This document shows positions 12,074 through 25,400 of a DNA stretch of 64,000 nucleotides, piece after piece. Within the stretch, counting starts at the first letter, position 1. Each line of letters opens with the position of its first letter. Below the pieces are notes generated by a model that was not told where the DNA came from, searched no databases, and saw nothing but the letters and a program-made list of their open reading frames with translations. Origin of the DNA: Pseudogymnoascus destructans (lineage: Eukaryota; Ascomycota; Leotiomycetes; Thelebolales; Thelebolaceae); assembly GCF_001641265.1 (NCBI RefSeq), contig NW_020167528.1, positions 992,001-1,056,000 on the forward strand, written 5' to 3'. Made by a program: the position numbers and the translations under genes.

Positions 12074-15000
12074 CTATTCAGGTTGCTGAAGCTGTTCATC
12101 CTTGTCATCGTCGCCCTCATCATCATTTTCCCCGTCTGAAACGTCTTCGCCAAGCTCTCGAAGTTGCTCCTGGATGGATGTTAACTTTTGGTCTCAATAT
12201 AAATCTGAGTGAATAGGGGGCCACAGTACCTTGTAGCGCGAAAGTTTATCTTCTGTGTCCCCGAATACCATAAGCAGATCATCCAGCTCAGCCTGGACCG
12301 CTGCTTTCTGCAGTTCGTTTTCGACTGCCAATGACTCAGCCTAGGCAAACCGTTAGCATATCAGCTTCTTGAACTGCACAGTCTGGCTTACCTTTAAGGT
12401 CCGCTCATGGGCCGCTTTTTCGCTGCTTTCCAAATCCCTTGTTTTATCTTCCGCTCGTTGCACACGAAGTACCTGTTCCTCAAGCTGTGATGAATACTCA
12501 TCATGTGCAGTCTGGAGATCTTGAAGATGGTCCTTGCTAGCCTATTGGGCGTCAGCAGATAATCTTCAAAGGCTAATTCTGCTTACCTTTTCTAATTTGG
12601 ATTGTAAGGAGGTTATGCTTTGCTTCAGATCTGCAATCTCGGCATCTGTCCTTTTTTTCACCCGCTCCGAACTGTCTTCAGCAGCACGTTGTGCTAGATG
12701 CAACTTCTTCACAGAAGTTTCCTCGATATGTTGTAGTTCAGTCCTTAGTTTACTGGTTCAATTAGTAAATGTACTAAACATGGAGAAGCAGTGCCATACT
12801 TTATCCCTTGATTATGATGATACTGCAGCGTCTCATTCATGTTTTGTAACTTTGCGGTGTCCTGTGTCGCTGTTTCTTTTGCTTTTCTGTTGTCCGCCCA
12901 TTCTTGATCCAACTGCCTTTCTATTGACAGTAAAGTCGACTGCACTTTCTGAAGAGTCTGCTCCTTTTTTTCCAGCTGTGAACGAAGTGAGTCCACCATT
13001 TCTCTGGAGATCCCTTTTTGTATGCCATTTGAGATGACCGGTATCTCTAGCCCAGGATCACGATCTATAGCTCGCTGTATTCTGCTGAAGTTGTCTTTCA
13101 CAAAGTCTACAAAAACGCTGTCGAAGTACACATCAGGCAGTGTGCCTGCGCTTGTTGATCCAAGTTTTTGTGGTAGAACTTCAAAATCATGGAGCAATGG
13201 GTGTCTCCGGAGCTTGTGCAGGCGATCAATATACTGGTCCCTTCCAAGCTGGGATACCAAAAGCTTGTGTAATGTAGGGCGAGACAATGGCGAGTCTTTT
13301 GTCGAAAATTCATACACTATGCCGAGGAGCAACGCGCACAGGCCTTGGACAATCACCATATTCCTTTCCCCTCGCCCAAGAACACGAACCAGACTCTGCA
13401 CGTTGCTTCCCTCCCCAAGAAAGTCGTTCACGGCATCAGGGTCTTCGAATAGCCAGCCGCAGAGAAGCATTAGATAGCCCACAAGAACTCGTTCGTCATC
13501 GCCTTTTTGTAAACCGTTTATTAGATTTGCAGTAATAGTCTGTATGCATGTAATTTCTTCCTCGCCAGAAGAGGTGTCCCCCTCAGCAATGCCCATAGCT
13601 ATGGCCTTTGCATCACCATCTTCGCGAATGAGGTGGTACACGATGACCGCAGCAAACCAGTATCTATAGGGATCGATAGGTGTATCTCGGCTAGTTGGCC
13701 TGAGCAATGTGGTCAGGACGTTTGCTGTTTCGTCCGCCCCTGACGAGTGCCCCTCAATAGCCCGGCGGAAGAAGTGTTGTCTTATAGCGGGGTGGTTATA
13801 GATATACGCTTTGATACACTCACAAGCTGCTAGCCTGGCATCAAAGGCTTGCAGGGATGGAATACTGAGCGTAAGGTCGAGCAGTCCATCTATCACATAG
13901 ACCTTCGGGCCGCGATCTTGTTTGGGGTTTGCATCGCCATTAGAGACTGGGGCATCAACCACCGCTGACACCTGTAATTGAGCAAAGGCTTCTTGGAGAT
14001 TAGAGTTTCCGCGAATGATATCGCCACAAGTTATGAGGGCCTAGTAGAGAATTAGTTCGTCGTCACACTTGGATAGGATCCGGAACAACCAACCTCGGAC
14101 TTTATCCGCATTTCGGTTGAGCGATCGAATGCTAATTGCAAAACGCTTTTAAGAACACCATGCTGCCAGAAGGAGGCTTGGTTAGCTGGAGTACCCGTAG
14201 CCCCTCTCACAAGGAACAATCTAAGAACGGCAAGTAAAGCGTAGATGTTGCGATTGCGTTGCGCTTGAGCCCATTCGGCCACTGCCTCCTCCTGCTCCTC
14301 GGTATGCAAAGCATCACTGAGAAGCTGCCCTAGTTTAGGGGTACATCCAGTTTCTCGGAAAAAAGACTGGTTCGAAAGGTTCATACGAAGTAGATTGGCG
14401 AGAAGGATCAAGCAGTCTTCAACGACCCTGTCTCCACGGGATAATGCGCCTCCCAGCTTTATAATGGTGAAAATCCTGTCAAAAGCATTTTCAAAAGCGA
14501 CCAACTTTTGCAGTTCTGTTGAATGAGGAGTAAGGTATGTGAGTAGGGTCAAGCCTTCATTTCTGATTACCTCACGCCTGTCGTCTAGTATAGCCACTAA
14601 TCGCGAAATTCCAAGGGGAGCCGTAAATATACATTCCTCCGTACGCTCTGACCTGGCCGACAGGATTTCTCCAAGCAGCTGCAGGGAATACAGTCTGGAG
14701 TAGAAATCACTGGTTTCCAGCAGATCTAGCAATATGGTAATGTTATCTTGACGTTGAGTAAACTCGTCTGCCAGCCACAACGAGATTTCTTCCGAGGCCT
14801 CTGGACTGCTTTCATCGGGGTTGAAAAGCATTATAAGTGTTTCAAGCACAACCTTTACGGTGTCCACATCGTCAACATCTTTGCCCAAGCTTCCAATGAG
14901 GCCTCGGAGCGCCCCTGAGGCAACCGACGCAGGAAATTGACGTGCAAAGCTCCTCAAGCCAAGTATAGCATTGCGCCTATCTTCAAGAAGCGTCGCACTC

Positions 15001-15074
15001 TGAAGTCGGCCGCTGAAGACATTGATAGCATCAGTGGCTGTCTGTTTCGTGGGGCCTTGCGCGATTCCGAACAT
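12074..15074 (-). CDS. USO1: general vesicular transport factor Uso1/p115
   Basis: Uso1/p115 tethers COPII vesicles to the cis-Golgi before SNARE pairing and is recruited by Rab1/Ypt1. Six exons (15074-14094, 14040-12800, 12752-12587, 12541-12392, 12340-12230, 12169-12074) sum to 914 residues, near the p115 length and shorter than yeast Uso1. The globular armadillo-like head covers roughly residues 1-650 (LLEDRRNAILGLRSFARQFP, ASGALRGLIGSLGKD, FYSRLYSLQLLGEILSAR, PYRYWFAAVIVYHLI). A coiled-coil tail of heptads follows (VKKLHLAQRAAEDSSERVK). The C-terminus is strongly acidic (VSDGENDDEGDDDKDE), as in the family. The small 3' exons encode only coiled coil, and their joins keep phase with GT..AG introns of 45-60 nt. 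It diverges from RAT1. Confidence 0.94.
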
Positions 15075-15803
15075 TTCTTCTTTATAACTTCTTCGAAAGG
15101 GCCATTGGGTTCAGTTCAATGTTATATTTCGTATGGCATCTCGATGCAGGCAAGATCAGTAATAGCGACTCGTAGGCGGTGTAAAGACACCAGGGTGGCC
15201 ACGAAGATAGCTGTCGAATGACCTGAAAACTACAATAGAAACTGTAGATCTGTTAGTCTCTTGTTGCCTACATTCGAGAAACGAATTGGAATGAAACTTA
15301 GACTCCATACAAAAAGACCTCCAGAGACTAACAGGTTAATCCAATGTGATTTTTGTTGGCGGTACGTTACGGTAGGAATCCAAACTTAATGAGCTGTCGT
15401 AATGAGCTGTAGCCACACACCCAAAATTGGCGGTGCCTGTCCTGCATTCGCGTACCTTGGTAGTGTGGCTGTATAGAGTAAGGTTCCAAAATGGTAGATG
15501 CTGCAATAAGCAAACATCAGTATTAACTTATGTACGCTTATAGCATGTGCCAAATAATAATAGTCTAATATTTACTAAGCAATAAACTCATATATCTCCC
15601 GCCTGTGGTTTGTAGTTTGCAAATCGTTATTCATGAGGCACTCAATATCGGTCACGTGTTGATATCGTTTCTTATCGAGAAGCGGCCCAGACTTGTCGCA
15701 TTGTTTGACGCGACTCGTTGACGGATAAAAATATCAAGGACTTCGGAGTCGCAACAGAACTCTAGTTCTGCCACTTCATCAGCAGCCGTGAACTTTCGGG
15801 GAA
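15075..15803. promoter_or_regulatory. bidirectional promoter region USO1 / RAT1
   Basis: This 729-bp region separates two divergent start codons, so both promoters must lie in it or overlap the 5' leaders. I see an AT-rich middle but no clear TATA box and no binding site I can name. The function is inferred from gene orientation only. Confidence 0.6.
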
Positions 15804-18800
15804 ATGGGTATCCCAGCAGCTTTCAAGTGGCTTTCCACAAAATATCCCAAGATTCTATCTCCTGTCATTGAGGATCACCGAAAAGATGTCGACAACGTCG
15901 CGATACCAGTTGATGCTACTCAGCCGAATCCAAATGGAGAAGAGTTCGACAACCTCTATCTTGACATGAATGGAATCGTTCATCCATGCTCGCATCCTGA
16001 GGATCGGCCTCCTCCAGCCAACGAGGAGGAGATGATGCTTGAGATTTTCAAGTACACCGAACGAGTGTTCAACATGGTTCGACCTCGAAAGCTACTAATG
16101 ATAGCCGTTGGTATGTTGCTTGCCACAACAACTCCATAGGTTGCTAACAGGCCGTAGATGGCGTTGCCCCACGAGCAAAGATGAACCAACAACGTTCGAG
16201 ACGTTTCCGATCCGCACAAGAAGCCAAAGAGAAGGATGAGGACAAGGCGGAACTACTGAAAATGCTGAGGTCCCAAGCAGGAGGCCAAGTCGAAGAATCC
16301 ACGTCTGAGGCGATGGTCACAAAAACTTGGGATTCTAACGCCATCACGCCAGGAACGCCATTCATGGATATTCTTGCGGCAAGTCTACGTTATTGGACGG
16401 CCTATAAACTTAATACAGACCCTGCGTGGGCAAAGGTTAAGGTTATCCTATCAGATGCTACCGTACCTGGGGAAGGAGAGCACAAGATTATGCAGTTCAT
16501 ACGATCCCAAAGGTCTTCCCCGGACCACGATCCGAATACAAGACACGTAATATACGGTTTGGATGCCGATCTTATTATGTTGGGATTGGCTACGCATGAG
16601 CCACACTTTCGTGTCCTGCGCGAAGATGTATTTTTCCAGGACTCTAAGGGTCGAACCTGTAGATTGTGCAACCAGAAAGGACACGAAGCAAGGGAATGTC
16701 GGGGCCAGGCAAAGGAAAAGGACGGCGAGTTTGACGAGAAAGACTCAGTTCAACCATTGAAGCCTTTTATTTGGCTACATGTATCAGTACTACGAGAGTA
16801 TCTTGAAGCTGAACTTTACGTCCCTAACCAACCCTTTCGATTTGACTTGGAGAGGGCCATCGATGACTGGGTATTCATGTGCTTTTTCGTTGGAAACGAC
16901 TTCTTGCCTCACCTGCCAAGTCTCGAAATTCGTGAGAACGGTATCGATACCCTAATGGCCATTTGGCGTGACAATATCCCTCACATGGGAGGCTACGTGA
17001 CAAAGGATGGCCATGTTGACCTGGAGCGGGCACAATTCATTCTGGATGGGCTAGCTAAACAGGAGGACGCAATCTTTCGCCGCAGACGCCAGACAGAAGA
17101 GCGTCGAGATGCCAATGCTAAGCGACGAAAACTTCAGGAGGAAAACAATGGGCGTGGTGGCAGAAATGATACTCCAAACAAAGGAAGATTCAATGGTAGA
17201 CCCTCGAATGCTCCGATCGATTTCCCGCTTATAGTTCCCGGAAATGTTACCTCCAGCATTTCCAAGGAGGCTCGTTCCATCACGCACGAAATGGTCATCA
17301 ATCGCGGAGCGATAGACAAGGCGAACGTAGCTAATAAGAGTGCAGCGGCCGCTCTGAAGAGCCAGTTAACTGGGGTAAAGGGACCAGTGGATGATACTAC
17401 TTCGACCTCACCAGTTGTTGAGACTGTTGCAGCCTCTTTCGAGAATAACATTTTATCGGGGTCGCCCATCTCAGCTCTAGGGAAGAGAAAGGCCGGCCTG
17501 ATCGAAGATGACGGGTCAAACACGCCTGTGACAGACACGTCGGAGCCGGTTACTCCAAGTGCCCCCGTTGATGAGGCTGCAGTCGACAATGTTCGTTTGT
17601 GGGAAGATGGCTATGCCGACCGTTACTATGAACAGAAGTTCAAAGTTGATCCGAGAGACACAGAATTTCGCCACAAAGTTGCAAAAGCTTACGTCGAAGG
17701 TTTGGCGTGGGTATTATTATATTATTTTCAGGGTTGCCCATCCTGGGAGTGGTATTATCCATATCACTACGCACCATTCGCGGCAGATTTCGTTGGATTG
17801 GCTGATATGAAGATCGGCTTTGAAAAAGGCCGAATCTTCAAACCATTTGAGCAACTGATGGGTGTCATGCCTGCAGCGTCCCGACATACTATACCGGATG
17901 TCTTCCATGACTTGATGACAAACGAAGACAGTGAAATAATCGAATTTTATCCTCCGGATTTTCCGATTGACCTTAACGGGAAGAAATTCGCCTGGCAAGG
18001 CGTTGCTCTATTGCCTTTCATAGATGCGAAGAGGCTTCTGGCCGCGATGGAGCAGAGGTATCCCTTACTACCACCGGAAGTCGCAGCTCGAAATACGGTA
18101 GGGAATGATGTGTTGCTTGTGTCTGAGGCCCATCAAAGCCTCTACGATGACATTGCTACCCATTTCTACTCCAAGAAGCAGGGCTCTCCTCAGTATCAAC
18201 TGAACCCTCGCATTAGTGACGGCCTGGCTGGAAAGGTCGAGAAGAATGATGTCTACCTTCCCCATGGTTCGCTGACATATCCGCTGGATGGAGATAGCAT
18301 GCCAAGTCTCGATGAAGACCGGTCAATCAGGTAAGTTGTATCATATCCTCCCCACTACCCAAAGACGGTGTCTAACATGATTATCAGCGTCCATTATGAT
18401 ATGCCACGATCAACACATGTCCACAAGTCAATGCTGTTACGAGGCGTAAAGTTTCCGACCCCCGCCCTCAACCAAGATGACATCCAAGCTACGAAGGGCC
18501 GTGCGGCAAACGCAGGGCGAAATCCCGGTGGTTATTCCCAACGGGGTCAATATGGCGGCAGGGGCCGTGGGGGAGGGTCTCAGAACTACGGGAATCAATC
18601 GTCGAACCCATATCCTAGGCAGCAATCTTCATCGCGACAGGCCTATGGTAACCAGCCCGCTTACAACCAGTACTCCGCCCCACCGCAAGGCTGGCAACCG
18701 CCTCCACCTGGTGTAGGTGGCTTCGCCCGTAACCCGCCTCCACCTCCACCTGGGATGCAAGTTCCATACCCTCCAGGTCGCGCGCCGCAAGAAAGTCCAC

Positions 18801-18925
18801 CAAACGCCCAGTACGGCTCACACTATTCAGCGGCGCCGAATTACCCACAGTATGATAACAACCGTTCAAATGGCAGTCATGGCAATGCTGGAGGCGGTCG
18901 ACCAAGAGATAATTACCGTTATTAA
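15804..18925 (+). CDS. RAT1: 5'-3' exoribonuclease Rat1/Xrn2
   Basis: Nuclear 5'-3' exoribonuclease that trims pre-rRNA and snoRNA ends and drives torpedo termination of RNA polymerase II, with Rai1 as partner. Three exons (15804-16110, 16158-18330, 18388-18925) give 1,005 residues. The start MGIPAAFKWLSTKYPKI is diagnostic. Active-site blocks of the XRN fold are present: DMNGIVHPCSHP, EGEHKIMQFIR, DADLIMLGLATHE and GNDFLPHLPSLEIRENGID. A CX2CX4HX4C zinc knuckle (CRLCNQKGHEARECRGQ) lies in the insert typical of fungal Rat1. A Ser/Thr-rich linker precedes the conserved C-terminal half (WEDGYADRYYEQKF, WVLLYYFQGCPSWEWYYPYH). The tail is Gly/Arg- and Pro-rich (RGQYGGRGRGGG), probably disordered and RNA-binding. 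Confidence 0.96.
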
Positions 18926-19430
18926 ATCATCTCGATCTTGTTAGAGTAGCGAATCACCTGTAAAAATTATACGATGTTTGAAACTAGGTTCACTGTTCCG
19001 AAGCAAATATAACTCCATAACTGCGCCTTTTTGAAAAAAGTTATGTATATGGTGATGATTGGAGATATCATGTCATATAACCCCATATTGAAGACCATGT
19101 CTAGCTCCTGCAGGGTTCTACTAAATAGACGCCAGATAGGTCCCGAGAACCGAGCGTTTAGCTCTACCTAACGAGACAGCATCTACTACGCCATACACCT
19201 TGAACCTACAAATATATTCCACGCCTAGGGAAACCAGTCATCTAAGCAACTACAATCCCGAAAGCTTATAGGCACGCCGCTCATAGAAGTTCGCCGGTCT
19301 GGTCGAATTGCCGTTTATTGTTGCGCGCCTGCAACTCATTGTACGCGCCTTGTTGCAGATGTAAAAACGGAACATACCGTCTGCCTCTTCAAAGGCCACG
19401 ACCTGTACTATCCAGACGACAGAGCTCCTC
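18926..19430. other. intergenic: RAT1 3' flank and promoter of the RasGAP gene
   Basis: A 505-bp spacer between two plus-strand genes. No gene is seen. The start of the next gene was set at the ATG at 19431 because its short exon splices in phase into conserved sequence. Confidence 0.5.
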
Positions 19431-22400
19431 ATGGCTGCGAATGGCGACTTAAACCTGGTTGCTTCGTTGGTGGATCGCCTGGCTACTCGTGTACCGTTAT
19501 CCCCTCCTTGGAATCCACAATTGCTAACTGAATGGAACAGCTCCCCCATCGGACTGGATCCAGCTTTCGAGACCTACGGAGCGACGACCTGGTTAGTCTC
19601 ACAAGAGCAACACTGATAGAGGTTAGCAGCACATATCTCAGCACAGCTGCGGCATCTCTTGTGTTACTCTTAGAGGAGTTGTCAGCCCAGTACAAAGACC
19701 TCGATACACACCCCCCACACGTCGTTAACTCCGAGCTGTACATTATCCATATCCTCGCAGACTGCTTTTCAGCGCACTGGGATGCCGTAAATCGAGTACC
19801 GAATTATCAAACAAAGAATGCCGATTGGCACTCTATCCCTCGCAGTGGGCGTGTGGACAGTCACAGTGGCACGGATGAGGAAGAGTCAACCCAAGAGTCC
19901 GCCACCAGACGCCTAGTCTTGCCAAAACCATTAGATGATATCCTCGCAGGAAGGGTTCTTGAAGCGGTCAAGATTTTTTTAGCTCCTTATCCCGAACAAT
20001 ACACCTTGCCCGCATCTACTATTCTAGAGTACAGCAATTGCAGACTTGCGCAAAACATTCCGTGTCGCCTAGACAATTCGGATGCGGAAAATAATTCTTT
20101 TGGGAAAGGGCCAGGTCTTTATTCCACGGATGGGACATTACAAAACATTGAAGCCCATACAAGGACTATCATAGAGTTCTTGTCGGCCTCAAACTGGGAT
20201 CTATTTTTTGGACATTTGAAAACCTCATTTCGGTTACTCCAAGTTGTATACCCTCTGCAAGGAAATGGCACCCAGGCAGCCCCCGTCCTGGATGACGACA
20301 GGAATGCCTTAGCTACACTGCGCATAGTTGCATTCATTTGGGTAGACAAGCGGAAACTCAGCTTAGTTCTGTCGGAATTATGCAGTTGTTTTTTTCACTT
20401 GCGGAAAACATTCCAAAGTACACTGGGGCTTGCATTGCCTATCTTGATTCTGAGATGGGTAGAGCAAAACCCCGAAGAGTTTGTACTGATGCATAATTCG
20501 CATAGCAAAATTGACGGAGTTGACCGCCTATTTGATATTGCAAATGGAATGGTTGATAGCAATAGGTGGAAAGCCGTCCTTTACCCATTTCAATTTTTTC
20601 TTTTCTTTTTAATTCCGGATGTCTTCGAGGTCGCAACAAGCGTGCCATCTACAGGCAGATATCTCGAAAATGGCAGCTTGCCCAAAGCCAGCAGCGGGAT
20701 ATTTAAAAAGGTGTCCTTTTTAGAGAGCCTTCGAAAAGCTCTTCGCAATAAAAACCCTGCTGCGGCTTATTGCCTCATATCATTGCTCCGAATCGCAAGA
20801 CATTTTAGCCTTGAGGGTAATGACTCGGCACTTCTTAGCTATGCGTTAGACGTGCAGGAGGAGGTGCGAGATGCTCTATTCAGAAAGAACATAGTTGGGA
20901 GCGAAGGGGCCATTTTTGACAACGGCCTCATGACTGCAGCCTTTGTGAGCCTCACTCACCTCAACTTCGAATCTTGCAATGAAAATATTGCTCCGCAATG
21001 CCTTTCTTCAAACGCGCCAAACGATTTCAAACTAGCATTTGTGTCGGCTTGTTCTAACCTAGCAAAACTACCGAACGCGCATTTATATACGGAGCTATTT
21101 GAGAAAACTACAGGTCTTATTAGGGATCATCTCAAGGTAACTAGAGCTCCGGGTTCGGAACAACATTTGCTAATCAGATAAGGATCATTCTCATGAGCCC
21201 TATGGAGCTCCAAAATCAAGCTCAAATATTGCAGAAATGACATATCGATGCTTGGATTTCCTCAACGTTCTCCCGCTGACGCTTTTTGGCGGAGCGCCCT
21301 CAAACCCCGTTGACTACGAAGTATTTTTCCAAGAAAACTTTGCTATTCTTGTCGGCTGCCTTGTGGACGAAGATCCTAAAGTCAGGCGTATGGCCGGTTC
21401 TGTGACCAGAAAGCTGTTGAAAAATGGGTCTGTCTTCCTGCTGCATAAAGGAGCAAGCAAAGACGCGGGATTTTTTCCTGCGAATTTTTGGAGGTCAACG
21501 TAAGTAGTTTTTTGGTTGTGTTTCTATCCATAACTAACTATGCCCTCAGATCGGCAGTCCTTCTCAATGTCCTAGAACATGCGGCCAAATTAGGTAGACG
21601 AGGAGACTCGGTTTTGTCTTTTATACATGATTTTGTTGAGTCTAGGGTGGAGTTAATCAGGTCCGCAAAGGTTTGTAAAAATCCCCAAGTGCCAACTTGC
21701 GTCTGCTAATTGATTCTTGAAGGATGACTTAATATCTCAAGCGGAAACCCCCCAGCGCCTAGCATCATTATCGAAGCTTGAGACATACTTCTTAGTACGT
21801 CTTTGCTCTGCAGATATTGAGATTTGCCAGATTGTGACAGTTTGTGTTGGGCTTCTTTGCGAAGAGACGCAGATGGTTGATGCAGCCTACGACTCCTCGA
21901 AGTCCCCATCAACCATCATGAGAAACATTGAAGTATACCAGGATTTATCCTCTCGGGACTTTCACTTCACTGGGCTTGTTGCGTTTCAGAAACGGTTACG
22001 CTCCCTTTTGCGGCAAATGAGACACCCCAGCGCTGCAGTTTTAAGCGCGTGGGAGATTGTTTTCGGCAGGTGGTACGACTTATCCAAGCGGGCATCTACA
22101 CACAGACAAGACGAAACCCTTGACGAAAGATCTTTGGTCGAGTGGCGCAATTGCTCTGGCTTCCTTGCTTCCTTAGCCGCGTTGTGTATTTCAAAGCAGA
22201 CCTATTCGGTGATTGAAGAGTCCGGTCTCGCAGGCCTAAAGTGGATCGACCGACCGTCACAAGACAGCTATGATAATACCTTATTGGATAGGTACATGAC
22301 ACAAAGTGTTCAGCTTTTGGCATGTAGCAATGCTCGTATCCGCGAAGCTATGAGGGAGGTATTGTCAACAGAGATATCTCCTTCGTTGTACCTCCCCTTG

Positions 22401-25400
22401 TTCAAAACCCTTGAATCTGAGCTCGAGACGCTGTTCGATGGACCAATCGATACGGCGAACCGCTTTTCTGACTCCAGAATAGCATTCGCTGAGCATGCAG
22501 CAGCGCTATTGAAGACGATTATAGAGAGGCTCGGCAGTCCCGCTGATATGGGCGCCGCCCTCTCTGTTGACATAGGTGCTTTAACCCTAAACTTCGCCCG
22601 GTTTCTCAACAGTGTGAGCGAAGGGCTCCATACCCTGAGAATCAAGATTAAAGTGTGCCAGTTGTGCGAGGTTGTAACCCGCAAAAAAGAGCTGCTTAAT
22701 TTGCGACATGATCTTCGGATTAGGAATCAACTTCTAGAAATCATGTTTGGATGGATTGCTCGGCCGGGTTCTCCAAAGGCTGATAATGCCGCGATGGTCG
22801 ACGGCATCCATCGAGATGACGCTTTGAAACTTCAGAGGGATCTATACAGGTCCTGTTTGAAGGCTCTGTCGGATCTGACGTTTCGGCTCCCTCTTCAGCC
22901 TCCTGATGGACAAACTGATGCCGATACAAGTGATTTAAAATCGGAAATGTTTCACACATATTTCAACAGGTTTCTATCACTTCTGAGTTTTGAACCCACG
23001 GATCAGGGCAAAAATGATGTCGCATCTAATTTGTCAGCCAAGGAGGACTCCCTGTCCATTCGCGAGCTGGCCATTATCGCACTGTCAAATCTTCTAGGCG
23101 CAAACATTGACGTAGGTCTCAAGCACTCCCTCGGCATAGGCTATCACGAAGATCTAGAGATCAGAACCGCGTTCGTAACCGTACTTTGCAATGTTCTGGC
23201 TCAAGGCACAGAGTTCAATAATCTCTCAGATGTTGCTGTTGGAGAGAAATATGACGAGTTAGTCGAAGTAAGTATAATCCGCTGCGTAATTTGCAACATG
23301 CTAAAATCGTGACAGGTTCTAGTCAATGACATGACTTTAACTATTGCTCTCTGCGACGCCTGTCCTAGTAACGAGGTGGACGAGTTGACCATGTCACTTT
23401 TGAATATTTTCGACTCCAGGGGGTTGGGATTTATTCTTCTAGAAGAGCTGATCAAGCACGAAGTTGATAATACAGGTAGGCTAACCCTTCATAAATCGAA
23501 ATATGTGTGCATGCTAAATCGCTATAGAAAATGAGGCCGAGTTACTCAGAAGAAATTGTGTCACCACGAAGATACTATCTGTTTACGCACGTTGGAAAGG
23601 TTCATCCTATTTGAAGTCGACGTTGCAAAAGGTTCTGGAACGCCTCATCGTCACAGCTCAAGACCTTGACCTAGAGCTTGACCCTTCCAGAACGAGTTCC
23701 CCCGAAGAGTTGCAGCGCAATACTCTCCAGCTAAGAGTTGTCGCCAAAGTTTTCATTGACGATATATGCAGCTCGGCTCCAAATATTCCCATTTCTTTCA
23801 GGAATATCTGCAGTATTGTGATTATATCCAATCCATATTGAATGTTGTCAGTTGCTAATAAACGGCCTTAGATATCGTCGTCTGTCATGACACGTTTTCC
23901 AGATGCAAAGTTTACTGCTGTGGGCGCATTCATTTTCTTGCGCTTCTTTTGCCCAGCCATTGTCGCTCCGGACGTCGAGGGGTTGATTAGTACAGCGCCA
24001 TCGAAAGAAATGCGTCGTGGCCTGCTTCTTATTGCCAAAATTATTCAAAACCTCGCAAATAATGTATTATTTGGCGCCAAAGAGTCGTACATGTTTCCCT
24101 TGAACGATTTTCTCACCCAAAACATATATGAGGTGACAGCCTTCCTCCGGACGATATCGGTGAGTGCTACTCTATATCACTGGGTAGTCTATCTGACTGA
24201 ATACATTAGGTGGCTCCTCATGTAGAAACTACTGGTATCGAAACGGAATCATTCGATTTTGGGTCCTGTGTAGCTCTCCACAGGTTTTTCTATGATCACT
24301 GGGACCATGTACGGCAAAAGCTAGTAGCCCAGCAACGCAAGGGTTCCCTTCATCCTCCTCACGAAATCGCGCAAGGCCGTCTCCCAGTCACAGAGGCACT
24401 GCGGAATCTCATCAGCAACCTCGGTCCACCACCGATGGATATCTCGTGGAATCGACCAATGATTTCTATGAACAGCCCTCCCTCATACTCGAGATTTCAG
24501 CATTTCATGTTGAGCCATGCAGGACGAAGCACCGAGTCTGCCATTTCAACTCGGACCGTATACGATGGTGGCGAGAGCAAGGTAGGAGTTTTCTTTCCCG
24601 CACGCCTGCAGTACTGATGTGTGCTCAGGACGGCCTATCAATGATATGCATAATTTTGAGAAACATTGACGCCGAAACCAATAATTACGACCTATTAGTC
24701 TACTGCTACCTGAAGGTATGATGCTGGCCATCTCCATCAATCAAGGATATTTTTATTAGGTCCCTGAGAGCTTACACAATGAACAGATTGCTAGCCGCAT
24801 GTGGCACCGACCTTTTGGGGTAATGATTGATGCAACATGCTATAGCGGGCAAAACGAGCCTCAAGATGCGTTATTCAAGAAACTAGATCTGCTTACACCC
24901 ACAGAACTATCGAAGAACTTGACATGTGTTTATGTGTATAATATGAACAGTACGTTCAGGTAAGAGCCATATATCGTCAATCCTTTTATGGCCGCGTGAC
25001 GCTAATTCGTCAGGAAATGTTTCCGCCGCATATTGCGCTTGTCTGCAAAGAATGAGAATAGTGCATTCCACCCTAAAAGCGTGGACTACCACCTTATTGG
25101 CAGTCTGCAAGATCTTCAAACACACTTTCATCTCGGTCAACTCCACTTACCAAAGGAAACCATCAGCGTAATCACCGACACAAGATTTGTCTTCCAACCC
25201 GTAACGAGGCTTTCAAAGACAAAAGGCAAAATCGAGGTTATGATACAAGTGGGTAGCCAGTTCGTGCAAGTAACGACGACCAAGAAACAAGAGATTGTTC
25301 CTGGCCTTAGGCTTCATGCCACCGTGAACGACATATTTCGTCTAACAGAGGTCGATGAGGCCCCGACATCAATACAAACTGAAGATGACTCTGCCTTTGG

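Noticed and set aside
12534..13037. 167-codon plus-strand open frame
   Set aside because: Antisense to USO1 coiled-coil exons and across two USO1 introns; hydrophobic character arises from the reverse strand.
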